From the NCBI GenBank assembly GCA_030601885.1, contig JAUWAU010000013.1:1-64000 (forward strand): 64,000 nucleotides of DNA. The letters run 5' to 3'. Both the position numbers and the translations under genes were made by a program. This document shows, piece by piece, positions 33,450-41,886 of the stretch; the stretch's first letter is position 1, and each line of letters starts with the position of its first letter. Origin of the DNA: Armatimonadota bacterium (lineage in GTDB: Bacteria > Armatimonadota > Zipacnadia > JAUWAU01). The notes beneath the pieces were generated by a model. The model was not told where the DNA came from. It saw only the letters and a program-made list of their open reading frames with translations, and ran no database searches.

Positions 33450-33628
33450 CGCTTGTCTGACCTCCTTGGCCTGCCCCGTCCAGTGGAGCCCGCGTAGCGG
33501 CGGGGCTGCCCGTCTGCCTCTGCGCTCGGCCACATGGTAGCACCTCAGTCCGCCATAAGTCAACGCTCGTCATCACTGCGGGACCCGATTACGGGCGACG
33601 GCAGCCTCCTTTTCGCCCCTCGACGCGC

Positions 33629-34543
33629 TCACAGCGGATCGAACCGCGTACTCTCGCGCAACTCGTCGTATCGCTTCCGCACATCGTCTCTGGTGACGCG
33701 CCAGAGCCGCTGGAGGCTGAAGTCCTCACAGGCGAAAGATGCCATGACAGTGCCGACGGCCAATGCGCGCCGCACGTTCGGCTCGCCCAGGTCCTCGGTG
33801 GCCGCCAAGAAGCCCGCGATGCCGCCGGCGAAGCTGTCCCCGGCTCCGGTCGGATCGCGCACCTCAGCGAGAGGATAGGATGGCACTGAGAAGCACGAGT
33901 CCGCCGACATGAGTGTGGCGCCATGCACGCCTCTCTTGATGATCACGTAGCGCGGGCCGAGTGAAAGAGCCTTCCTGGCGGCAGTTACCAGCCCCGGCTC
34001 CTCGGTCAGTTGGCGCACCTCGGCGTCGTTCAACAGGGCCACATCCACCTGTCGGAGTACCTCCAGCAGCTCGGTGCGTTTGCCCTCTATCCAGAAGTTC
34101 ATCGTATCGGCCAGAGAAAGCTGCGTCCCGGTGACCTGCTCCATCACCCAGCGCTGCAGCGCCGGGTCGATGTTCGCCAGGAAAACGATATCCGTGTCCC
34201 GATACTCATCGGGGATCTCCGGGCGGAAATCGGCGAAGACATTGAGCTGGGTGTCGAGCGTCTGGGCCTGCGACATATCGCCTTCATACCGCCCGCGCCA
34301 TCTGAAGGATCGCTGCCCCTCAACGCGCCGAACGTGGGTGATGTCAATCCCCCGAGTGGCGAGCGCCTCGAGATGCGCCTGCGGGAAATCCTCTCCCACG
34401 ACGCCAATGAGGCGCACGGTGGCAAACACGCTGGCGGCCCACGATGCATAGCTGGCGGCGCCGCCGAGTACTTCCTCGACCTTCCCGAAGGGCGTCTCGA
34501 CGCTGTCCAAAGCGATTGAGCCCACGATTAGTGCGGATCCCAC
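33629..34543 (-). CDS. PfkB/ribokinase family sugar kinase
   Basis: 304 residues from GTG 34543, GAGGAG eight bases upstream. PfkB signatures: N-terminal GSIALDSVETPFG, the glycine pair in EVLGGAASYASW, the ATP-site IIKRGVHGATL, and the C-terminal DPTGAGDSFAGGI containing the catalytic Asp. It phosphorylates a sugar or nucleoside with ATP; adenosine-kinase-like and RfaE-like members share these motifs. It opens into a cluster of envelope-sugar genes (WecG/TagA fusion, rmlD), so a role in surface-sugar precursor supply is possible but unproven. Confidence 0.88.
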   Translation of the reverse strand: MGSALIVGSIALDSVETPFGKVEEVLGGAASYASWAASVFATVRLIGVVGEDFPQAHLEALATRGIDITHVRRVEGQRSFRWRGRYEGDMSQAQTLDTQLNVFADFRPEIPDEYRDTDIVFLANIDPALQRWVMEQVTGTQLSLADTMNFWIEGKRTELLEVLRQVDVALLNDAEVRQLTEEPGLVTAARKALSLGPRYVIIKRGVHGATLMSADSCFSVPSYPLAEVRDPTGAGDSFAGGIAGFLAATEDLGEPNVRRALAVGTVMASFACEDFSLQRLWRVTRDDVRKRYDELRESTRFDPL

Positions 34544-34611
34544 GGTCTTCTCCTCGGTACGCTGGGGTTGAGATCTATCCAGGAGCGTTCAGAGCCGGCG
34601 ACTGGATGATG

Positions 34612-36444
34612 CTAAGTGTCCTGTCTTCGGGACGAACGTTGACTGGCCCACTTCGCCAGGGCCGCTCGAAGCGTGATGAAAGCAAATACCGGCAGAGCCG
34701 CCAGGCGGGGCAGTCGGCGCGGCTCGCGAATCGTGCGGTACAGCCATTCCAGACCGCACCGTTGCATCCATCGTGGGGCGCGCGGGACCCTGCCCGCAAT
34801 GACGTCCAGACTCCCGCCCACCCCTACGCACACGGGCACATCCAGCTCCTGCAAGTGCCGCCGGATCCATTTCTCCTGCTTGGGGATGCCAAGGGCGACG
34901 AAGAGGACGTCGGGCCGTGCGTTCTTGATCTGGGCCACCACGCGCACCTCCTCGTCGGGGCTGAAGTATCCGTGCTGGGTTCCGACGACACGCAGGCCGG
35001 GATGCTGCTCGGTGAGCCTGCGGGCGGCCAGTTCGGCAACGCTCGGCTCGCCGCCGAGCAGGTAGAGACAGTACCCGCGTGCCGCCGCCAATTCGCTGAT
35101 GCCCAGTATCATATCGCAGCCGGCGACGCGCTCGCGGATAGGCAGATCCAACAGGCGGGCCATAACGACAACACCTGCCCCGTCCGCAGTCACCATATCC
35201 GCCTCCCGCATGATGCGCCGGAGGTCGCTGTCGTGCTGGGCGCGCACGATGGCCGAGGCATCAGTCGTCACGATGTGGTGCGGCGCCTTGGTGCGTATGA
35301 ACTCATCAATCGCGCTCAGTGCATCGTCCATGGTTACGGGGCTGAGCAGGACATTCCAGGCCTCGACACGATCCGGGAGCCGTTGCGAGCGTTGCAGATG
35401 AGCGCCCGGCTCGGTGAGGGCCCGACGGGGCATGATCTTGGCTACCACGTACAGACACGCAGCACCAAAGGGAAGCGCGAAGCTCAGGATGAGACTCTTG
35501 ATGCCGAAATGAACCTCGATGAGCGCCACGAGCACGACGGCCAGCGCGGTGAGGTACGCACTTCCGAGCATGAAGAGCACCAGAACCTGCCGGCGGCTGT
35601 AGCCTTGGCTCAGGAGGATGTCATGAAGGCGCTGCACTCGGGCTTCGATGGCCACCGCCGTGGGCCCACGTCCGCGACGGTACACAATGGCGTAGCTCGC
35701 GTCCACCAATGGCACACCGAGCAGCAGCAGAGGCAGGACGGCGATGAGGAAGGCCGTGTTCTTTAGCGCTCCCAGGATAGTCAGCGCTCCGATGGCAAAG
35801 CCCACTGCCAGGCCGCCGGTGGCCTCCACCTCGCCGAGTCTTCGGCCCCCGGCCGCCAACGCGCCAAAGCAGGCGCCCGCCAGAGCGGCGGCTATGGCCC
35901 AAGTCGTCGGCCCCGTCACTTGGGGCTGGAGCAGGCATACGAGCAGGAATCCCACGGACGCGACGCCTCCGATCCCCAGAGCCGCACCTGGGCTGTGCGC
36001 CGACGAGTTGAATATCGCAGCACACAGCGCGACCCAGAGGACCGTGATGGGAGCGGACCACGAGCGCAGCGCGACGAAGTTGGTGGTGAAGGGGGCTTTC
36101 ACGCTTTCGATCACGATGCCCTGTCGAGCCAGCAGCCAGGCGGCAAACACGACGACCGGCAGCCATACGAGCCAGCGGTGTTTCGTGAGACCGCTGAGGA
36201 ACTGTCCCAGGCAGACGAGGGCAAGGGGCAACACGATGAAGCCCAGCCTCGCCTCCGCCGCCGGCCGTAACCCGTGGGCGAGCGCCAGCCCGCCGAGGAT
36301 GGCGAGGCCCCCCGCATCCAGGACCACGCCAGATCCAAGAAGCCGCTTCGCACGCCCCCGTCGGTCGCCCAGCAGTCGGAAGACGACGAAAGCCGTCACC
36401 GCGGGCGCCACGAAAGCGCTGGCTGCAACGAGGGTGCGAACCAT
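34612..36444 (-). CDS. Degenerate WecA/MraY membrane domain fused to WecG/TagA/CpsF glycosyltransferase
   Basis: 610 residues from ATG 36444 (AAGG eleven bases upstream). Residues 1-355 form about ten membrane spans with the WecA C-half wording ILGALKNTAFLIAVLPLL and GVPLVDASYAIVYRR. The catalytic motifs are gone: the DD of the first loop is absent, NAxNxxDGxDGL is replaced by a FNSSAHSPGAALG segment, the GDxGS motif reads EATGG, and HIHH reads RLHD. The C-terminal 240 residues are a WecG/TagA domain that looks intact: VTTDASAIVRAQ, ADMVTADGAGVVV with the expected Asp, LGIPKQEKWI, GVGGSLDVIAGRVPRAP and GLEWLYRTIREP. It would add ManNAc-like or similar sugar to a lipid-linked acceptor. Fusion with a dead WecA suggests a membrane dock. 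Confidence 0.85.
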   Translation of the reverse strand: MVRTLVAASAFVAPAVTAFVVFRLLGDRRGRAKRLLGSGVVLDAGGLAILGGLALAHGLRPAAEARLGFIVLPLALVCLGQFLSGLTKHRWLVWLPVVVFAAWLLARQGIVIESVKAPFTTNFVALRSWSAPITVLWVALCAAIFNSSAHSPGAALGIGGVASVGFLLVCLLQPQVTGPTTWAIAAALAGACFGALAAGGRRLGEVEATGGLAVGFAIGALTILGALKNTAFLIAVLPLLLLGVPLVDASYAIVYRRGRGPTAVAIEARVQRLHDILLSQGYSRRQVLVLFMLGSAYLTALAVVLVALIEVHFGIKSLILSFALPFGAACLYVVAKIMPRRALTEPGAHLQRSQRLPDRVEAWNVLLSPVTMDDALSAIDEFIRTKAPHHIVTTDASAIVRAQHDSDLRRIMREADMVTADGAGVVVMARLLDLPIRERVAGCDMILGISELAAARGYCLYLLGGEPSVAELAARRLTEQHPGLRVVGTQHGYFSPDEEVRVVAQIKNARPDVLFVALGIPKQEKWIRRHLQELDVPVCVGVGGSLDVIAGRVPRAPRWMQRCGLEWLYRTIREPRRLPRLAALPVFAFITLRAALAKWASQRSSRRQDT

Positions 36445-36535
36445 TAGCCGACCTTGCCAATCCGTTGGCGCAGCGGGGCCCCAAATGATGTCTGCTGCTG
36501 GCTTTCGTGCTGGGCCTCGCGCGTTTGCCTGCCAC

Positions 36536-37792
36536 TCATGTGCCCATGTCGTAGGATGACAGGTACTTCTCCTGCTCCTGGGTAAGAGCATCGATCTCTA
36601 TGTCCATAGACCGGAGCTTCAGCCGCGCCACCTCCGCATCTATCTCCTCCGGCACGTCATAGACCTTCGGTTCCAGGTCGTTGCCATTGCGGGCGAGGTG
36701 GACGCAGGCCAGCGTCTGATTGGCAAAGCTCATGTCCATTACGGCCGCCGGGTGGCCCTCGGCTGCCACGAGATTCACCAGGCGCCCCTCCCCGAGCAAG
36801 AGGAGTCGGCGGCCGTCACGGAGAGTGAACTCCTCCACGTTCGGGCGCACGGCGCGGCGGGACGTAGACAGCTCCTCCAGGCCCGGAATATCCAGCTCCA
36901 CGTTGAAGTGCCCGGAGTTGGCGAGAATGGCGCCGTCTCGCATCAACTCGAAATGCTCTTTTCGGATGACGTTGATGTCGCCGGTCACGGTGACGAAGAT
37001 ACCGCCCACCTCAGCAGCTTTTGCTATGGGCATCACCTGGTAGCCGTCCATCGCCGCCTCGAGCGCCCGGAGCGGATCCACCTCGGTGATGATCACGTGA
37101 GCGCCCAGCCCCCTCGCGCGCATGCTCACTCCCCGCGCGCACCAACCGTACCCGCACACCACGACCGCCTTTCCCGCGAGCAGGATGTTGGTGGAGCGCA
37201 TGATGGCGTCCACGGTGCTCTGGCCGGTGCCGTACCGATTATCGAAGAGCTGCTTCGACTTCGCATCGTTGACGGCGATGATCGGGAACTTGAGAGCGCC
37301 GTCGGCGGCCATCGCCCGCAGGCGTATGCACCCGGTTGTGGTCTCCTCGGTCCCGCCGATCATGTTCTCCAGCAACTCGGTGCGGTCGGAGTGGATGACG
37401 TTGGTGAGGTCGGCGCCGTCGTCGATGGTTATCGTCGGCCCGACGTCGAGCGCGGCGTGGATCTGGGCATAGTAGGCATCGGTGTCAACACCCCGCGCGG
37501 CAAAGACGGGTATGTCGAAATGCTTGACGATGGATGCGGCCACGTCGTCCTGGGTGCTCAGCGGATTGCTGGCGCACACGACGGACTCGGCGCCGGCGGC
37601 TTGCAGCGTGCGGGCGAGAATGGCCGTCTCCGTCGTGACGTGGCAACAGGCGACGATGGTCTGCCCCTCGAGAGGCCTCTCCTTGCCAAGTCGTTCGCGC
37701 AATGTGGCCAGCACGGGCATCTGTCTGTCTGCCCAGTCTACCCGCATTTTCCCGGTATCAGCGAGCGACTCGTCGGCGATGCTGTACTTCAT
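36536..37792 (-). CDS. ahcY: S-adenosylhomocysteine hydrolase
   Basis: 418 residues. ATG 37792 follows GGGAGG at seven bases; the frame extends upstream into rmlD and was rejected. It splits SAH into homocysteine and adenosine in the methyl cycle, using bound NAD. Substrate-site blocks: [54 protein letters not shown] and the catalytic Lys/Asp/Asn segment [22 protein letters not shown] site: [20 protein letters not shown] with [17 protein letters not shown] and [11 protein letters not shown] also match. It coexists with an MTA/SAH deaminase (4350). It sits inside an envelope-sugar cluster, without clear functional reason. Confidence 0.95.
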   Translation of the reverse strand: MKYSIADESLADTGKMRVDWADRQMPVLATLRERLGKERPLEGQTIVACCHVTTETAILARTLQAAGAESVVCASNPLSTQDDVAASIVKHFDIPVFAARGVDTDAYYAQIHAALDVGPTITIDDGADLTNVIHSDRTELLENMIGGTEETTTGCIRLRAMAADGALKFPIIAVNDAKSKQLFDNRYGTGQSTVDAIMRSTNILLAGKAVVVCGYGWCARGVSMRARGLGAHVIITEVDPLRALEAAMDGYQVMPIAKAAEVGGIFVTVTGDINVIRKEHFELMRDGAILANSGHFNVELDIPGLEELSTSRRAVRPNVEEFTLRDGRRLLLLGEGRLVNLVAAEGHPAAVMDMSFANQTLACVHLARNGNDLEPKVYDVPEEIDAEVARLKLRSMDIEIDALTQEQEKYLSSYDMGT

Positions 37793-37827
37793 CAGTTTGC
37801 CTCCCGGTGCGGCTCTGTATAGGCTAC

Positions 37828-38742
37828 TCAGGCAACCCGGGTACGCCAGTCGGCCAAATAGGTATCCACGAACTCCGCCAACGCCTTTTCCCATGGCCGG
37901 GCCGCCGGTACGCCAGCGGCTCGAAGGGCGGCGTTTCCCAGCACGCCGTATGCCGGTCGGGCCGTGGGCGTGGGCCACTCGGACGCCGGGGTGGGCGTCA
38001 ACTCCACCTCCGAGAGCCTTGCAGCCTCCAGGGCCGCTGCCGCCACATCGTACCACGACGCGCGCCCGGAGTTGGTGGCATGATACACGCCGGTGGGCAG
38101 CGAGATCACCTGACAGATGAGCTCCGATAAGTCCTTGGTGTACGTCGGTGATCCGAACTGATCGTTGACGGCCCGAACACGGCCATCGCGCTTCGCCGCC
38201 TCAACGATGGCAGCCACGAAGTTCCGGCCGTGCCTGCCGAAGAGCCATTGTGTGCGAACTATCTGCCAGTGGCCACACACCTGCCGCACGTGCTCTTCGC
38301 CGAGCAGCTTCGATTCGCCGTATGCGTTGATGGGGTTCGGCGTATCCTGCTCGACGTACGCTCGCCCCTTCGTTCCATCGAACACGTAGTCTGTGCTGAT
38401 GTATACGAGCTGCGCTCCCACGCTCTCGGCTGCTTCCGCAACGTTACGCGTACCGTCGCCGTTCACCATGTAGGCCTTCAGCGGTTCCCGCGTGCAGCCG
38501 TCCACGTCGGTATACCCGGCGCAGTGAATCACGCAGTGCGGCCGCAGCTCGGCCATCTGCTTGCGGCAATCGGCAGCGTCGGTTATGTCAAATTCGGGCA
38601 GATCGAGGCCCACGACTTCGACGTCCCCGGGCTGGTCCTGGGAACGCCAGGCTCCTGTTCGGAGTGCTGCGCAGAGGTCTGTGCCGAGCATTCCTTCGGC
38701 GCCGGTAACGAGGATGCGTTGGGGGGGCGTGCCGTTATCCAT
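37828..38742 (-). CDS. rmlD: dTDP-4-dehydrorhamnose reductase
   Basis: 304 residues. Extended SDR fold: [15 protein letters not shown] nucleotide loop, [23 protein letters not shown], the catalytic triad Thr/Tyr/Lys in [10 protein letters not shown] and [23 protein letters not shown] and [13 protein letters not shown]. It makes dTDP-L-rhamnose, the donor for rhamnose-containing surface polymers. RmlA, B and C are not in the window. Its start overlaps the 3' end of the upstream pseudo-WecA gene by 8 bases, so the two are translationally coupled. A wider family (methionine adenosyltransferase beta, UDP-sugar reductases) shares these motifs, but the full pattern fits RmlD. Confidence 0.88.
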   Translation of the reverse strand: MDNGTPPQRILVTGAEGMLGTDLCAALRTGAWRSQDQPGDVEVVGLDLPEFDITDAADCRKQMAELRPHCVIHCAGYTDVDGCTREPLKAYMVNGDGTRNVAEAAESVGAQLVYISTDYVFDGTKGRAYVEQDTPNPINAYGESKLLGEEHVRQVCGHWQIVRTQWLFGRHGRNFVAAIVEAAKRDGRVRAVNDQFGSPTYTKDLSELICQVISLPTGVYHATNSGRASWYDVAAAALEAARLSEVELTPTPASEWPTPTARPAYGVLGNAALRAAGVPAARPWEKALAEFVDTYLADWRTRVA

Positions 38743-39733
38743 GGGCCTCTCGGCGCACCAGCCGTGACCCGAGCATCCACAGTCCTGTCAGCAGGGCGCA
38801 CAACGCGATGCTCCACAGCGGCGCGCGCAGCACCGGTCCGAGCACGGCCACCACGGCCCCCAGAAGCGCTATGCCATATTGGAGGTAGAGCGCCTGCTCC
38901 ACCGTCAGGCCCAGATCCAGCATACGCTCGGTGAGTGTCTTGGGCCGGCGACGTAACCCCCGCGACGGTGCCGGCCGGGTGCGTGCGAGTAGTATCGCGT
39001 TGAACAGTGGCAGCGACAGTACGAGTATGGGGGCGATGGCCATCTGCACCGAGTGCGGCGCCCGCCACGGTCCTACGGCGAGTAGCCCGCCCAGCCACAA
39101 GCCTAGCATAGCGCTGCCCCCGCGGCTCAACGAGATAGATGTCGGGATGAGATTGTAGCCGAGAAAGCCCACGCAGGCGCTGCCCACGAGGCACGAGATG
39201 AGCGTTACGAAGGGATCCCCCCGCCAGACGCCGAGGATGAACAATGCCCCGCATGCTACAGTGGTAACCCCCGTGGCGGCGCCGCTCAGATCGTTCACAA
39301 GCATCAGAGCGTTCATGACCACGAGCAGCCAGCCAATGCTCACAAGTGCGTTGACCCAGCCGGGGGCTCCCACATCCGCCCGCAATCCGAGCACCACAGC
39401 CATCGTCGCGACCACACACTGCAGGGTTATCCATCCCAAAGGTCGAAGCGGTCGCAGGTGGTGTGCCAGGCCAAAGGCGAGGACGAGCGCGCCCGGCACC
39501 AGCAGGCCCGTCAGCCGTGGGTCGCGCTCCGGAGCCACGAGGGCGGCAAAGCCAACCGCCGCATAGATCGCCAGCCCGCCCAGCAGCGGAGTCGGTACTG
39601 TATGCAAGGGAAACCGGCGCCGCGGGTCGGGGACGTCAACAATGGCGAACCGCCGGGCCAACGCCCGCACCAGCGGGGTGATCACGAGTGCAACCAAGCT
39701 ACCGATCAAGGCCGGGTATATGTATATCTTCAT
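38735..39733 (-). CDS. WecA/MraY-fold polytopic protein lacking catalytic residues
   Basis: 332 residues from ATG 39733 (no clear ribosome site). About ten spans. The first conserved block is clear: IVDVPDPRRRFPLHTVPTP, then LLGGLAIYAAVGF, as in WecA. Each catalytic motif is replaced. The cytosolic DD becomes HH (AFGLAHHLRPLRPLGWITLQ), NAxNxxDGxDGL becomes NALMLVNDLSGA, GDxGS becomes SRGGS, and the HIHH region becomes TLTERML. The late PLxD aspartate is Asn (PLFN). The frame is intact and the protein is full length, so it is probably a maintained pseudoenzyme, perhaps a scaffold or flippase-like helper. It overlaps rmlD and lies near a second such protein. Confidence 0.85.
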   Translation of the reverse strand: MKIYIYPALIGSLVALVITPLVRALARRFAIVDVPDPRRRFPLHTVPTPLLGGLAIYAAVGFAALVAPERDPRLTGLLVPGALVLAFGLAHHLRPLRPLGWITLQCVVATMAVVLGLRADVGAPGWVNALVSIGWLLVVMNALMLVNDLSGAATGVTTVACGALFILGVWRGDPFVTLISCLVGSACVGFLGYNLIPTSISLSRGGSAMLGLWLGGLLAVGPWRAPHSVQMAIAPILVLSLPLFNAILLARTRPAPSRGLRRRPKTLTERMLDLGLTVEQALYLQYGIALLGAVVAVLGPVLRAPLWSIALCALLTGLWMLGSRLVRREAHG

Positions 39734-40283
39734 GTAACACAAATGGAAACATCTGCGGATTGCGCCCGTGGGTGCGCTGAGCCCATCCACCAAAGTCTGG
39801 CTGCGGGCCCATGTAGTGACCATTCAGCCCCACGGAATGTACGCGTGCGTGTTCGGAGTGATGATAGCAACGTGGCCATCGCGTGTCAATGGGCGGCTCG
39901 CAGACCAGCCCACGCGAGGCCGCCAGCGATCTACTGCCTCAATGTCGGCCACTCGCAGCTTGGTTACCGCAACCGCGGGCGGGGCGGACCCATGTTTGTC
40001 CCCGCCGGGCTGCGGACACTGCGAATGCCGGTGGCAGGAGAAAAGCATCGACCCGCGAACACTCGAACGAGCGGCGTGGTATGCTCACGCGACGTTGAAG
40101 CAAAGAAACGAGGTCCCGCTGAATTCTGCCGGCCCAAAACAGGACCCTGAACGCGCTCGCTCGCGACGCACGAGGTTGACGGAAGCCACATCCGCTCAGC
40201 CTATACTGGCCCGTGCTCAACGGCTCGGCGGGGCGTTGCCTTGCGCTGCTGAAGGCTGGGCCGGTGGGAGGGGGGAGAACTCG
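39734..40283. other. Intergenic, 550 bases between divergent genes, with a weak promoter
   Basis: No credible gene. A possible rightward promoter has TTGACG (40176-40181) and TATACT (40202-40207), but the 20-base spacer is poor. Downstream at 40217-40230 is TCAACGGCTCGGCG, also present 8 bases after the ilvE -10 element. Several frames cross this region in both directions; none has a ribosome site or protein-like composition. Confidence 0.45.
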
Positions 40284-40655
40284 ATGGACCGGGAAGCGCG
40301 GCAGAAGCTGGATGCGGCCCACGAGATGCGAATCAACGGCCATTACCCGAAGGCTGAGCGGCTGTACCGCGAGGTCCTCGAGCAGGTAGATGCCCCCCTG
40401 GAGGAGGCGGAGACGCGCCACGGACTCGGCTGCACGCTCGTCTTCATTGGGATGTTCGATGAGGGGCTGCAGGAGCTGCTGGACGCCCGCGAAAAGGATC
40501 CGGACAACGCGACGATCTTGCTCGACGTCGCGAAGACGCACCTCATGCTCGGGATGTACGAGGAAGCCCAGCCTGAGCTGGCGCAGATCGTGGAGCGCTT
40601 CCCCGACACCCCCGAGGCGGCGGAGGCCAAGAACCAGCTCTCGTATTTCGAGTAA
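40284..40655 (+). CDS. Small TPR protein
   Basis: 123 residues from ATG 40284 with GGGGGAG six bases upstream. Three TPR-like units: AHEMRINGHYPKAERLYREV, HGLGCTLVFIGMFDEGLQEL, and AKTHLMLGMYEEAQPELAQI with its completing helix. No signal peptide, so it is cytoplasmic and presumably mediates protein contacts. It ends 38 bases before queA on the same strand and may share its transcript. Confidence 0.85.
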   Translation: MDREARQKLDAAHEMRINGHYPKAERLYREVLEQVDAPLEEAETRHGLGCTLVFIGMFDEGLQELLDAREKDPDNATILLDVAKTHLMLGMYEEAQPELAQIVERFPDTPEAAEAKNQLSYFE

Positions 40656-40693
40656 CCTCCCGGCTGCCGGCGCCGGCACCGCCAGAACGCACG

Positions 40694-41752
40694 ATGCGCA
40701 CCGAAGACTTCGATTACCATCTTCCGCGGGAGCTCATCGCACAGGAACCGGCCAGGCAGCGCGATGAATCGCGTCTCATGATACTGCACCGGGCGACGAA
40801 GCGCATCGAGCAGCGGCGCTTTCGCGACATCCTCGACTACCTCCGCCCGGGCGACTGCCTGGCTCTCAACGACACGAAGGTGATCCCGGCGCGGCTGCTG
40901 GGTCGGCGGAGGCGTACCGGGGGGCGGACCGAGGTGCTCCTGCTGGAGCCGCATGGTGCAGAGCGGGGAAGGGGCCTGGATGCGCGCGTGTGGCAGGCGC
41001 TCGTGCGGCCCGGCCGCCGCACGCGGCCCGGCACGGTGATTGACTTCGGCGATGGCGAGTTGACTGCCAAAGTTACGAAGGAGCTCAGCGATGGCGTTAA
41101 GCTGGTGAAGCTGGAGCACGAAGGCGAGCTGGCCGCCATCCTCGACCACATCGGGCAAACGCCGCTGCCACCATACATCCGGCGTGAGGCGCCGCAGGCG
41201 GAGGATCGCACCAGATATCAAACTGTATACGCCCGGCTTCCGGGCGCCGTTGCCGCTCCCACGGCGGGCCTGCACTTCACCGAACAGCTTCTCGAGCGCA
41301 TCCGGCGCGCCGGCGTGAACACCGTTTTCATTACGCTGCATGTTGGCCTGGGCACGTTCAAGCCGGTCGATGTCGAGCGCGTGGAACAGCACCACATGCA
41401 CGGCGAGGACTTCCATATTTCGCCGGATGCGGCCGAACACATCAACACGTGCCGATCGTCCGGGGGCCGCGTCGTGGCCGTGGGCACGACGGTGACGCGT
41501 GCGTTGGAGAGCGCGTCAGACAGCGAGGGCAACATCCGACCCATGACGGATCGGACCGAGGTGTTCATCTACCCCGGTCACCGCTTCCGAGCCATTGACG
41601 CCCTCCTGACGAATTTCCACCTCCCGCGCTCGACGCTGCTGATGCTCGTTGCCGCCTTCTGCGGCCGGGAGTTCATCCTGGAGGCGTATGCCGACGCCAT
41701 CGAGCGGCGCTACCACTTCTACAGCTATGGCGATGCGATGTTGATCGATTGA
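40694..41752 (+). CDS. queA: S-adenosylmethionine:tRNA ribosyltransferase-isomerase
   Basis: 352 residues, full length. Transfers and rearranges the ribose of SAM onto 7-aminomethyl-7-deazaguanine tRNA to give epoxyqueuosine. Family wording is clear throughout: FDYHLPRELIAQEPA, RFRDILDYLRPGDCLALNDT, KVIPARLLGRR, GQTPLPPYIRR, YQTVYARLPGAVAAPTAGLH, FITLHVGLGTFKPV, HMHGEDFHISP, VAVGTTVTRALESA, YPGHRFRAIDALLTNFHLP and STLLMLVAAFCGR. ATG 40694 has no strong ribosome site. Other queuosine genes are not in the window. Confidence 0.96.
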   Translation: MRTEDFDYHLPRELIAQEPARQRDESRLMILHRATKRIEQRRFRDILDYLRPGDCLALNDTKVIPARLLGRRRRTGGRTEVLLLEPHGAERGRGLDARVWQALVRPGRRTRPGTVIDFGDGELTAKVTKELSDGVKLVKLEHEGELAAILDHIGQTPLPPYIRREAPQAEDRTRYQTVYARLPGAVAAPTAGLHFTEQLLERIRRAGVNTVFITLHVGLGTFKPVDVERVEQHHMHGEDFHISPDAAEHINTCRSSGGRVVAVGTTVTRALESASDSEGNIRPMTDRTEVFIYPGHRFRAIDALLTNFHLPRSTLLMLVAAFCGREFILEAYADAIERRYHFYSYGDAMLID

Positions 41753-41886
41753 GGCCAGTTGTCAGTTGACAGTCATTGGCTTGTGGTAGCAGGCTCAGGC
41801 GTTGTGGTCCGTGGAACGTGGTATGCGACCAAAGGGTTAGTACAGGCGTGGTCACAGCAGAGCCCATGGGCAGGAGGTGTGTGTTG

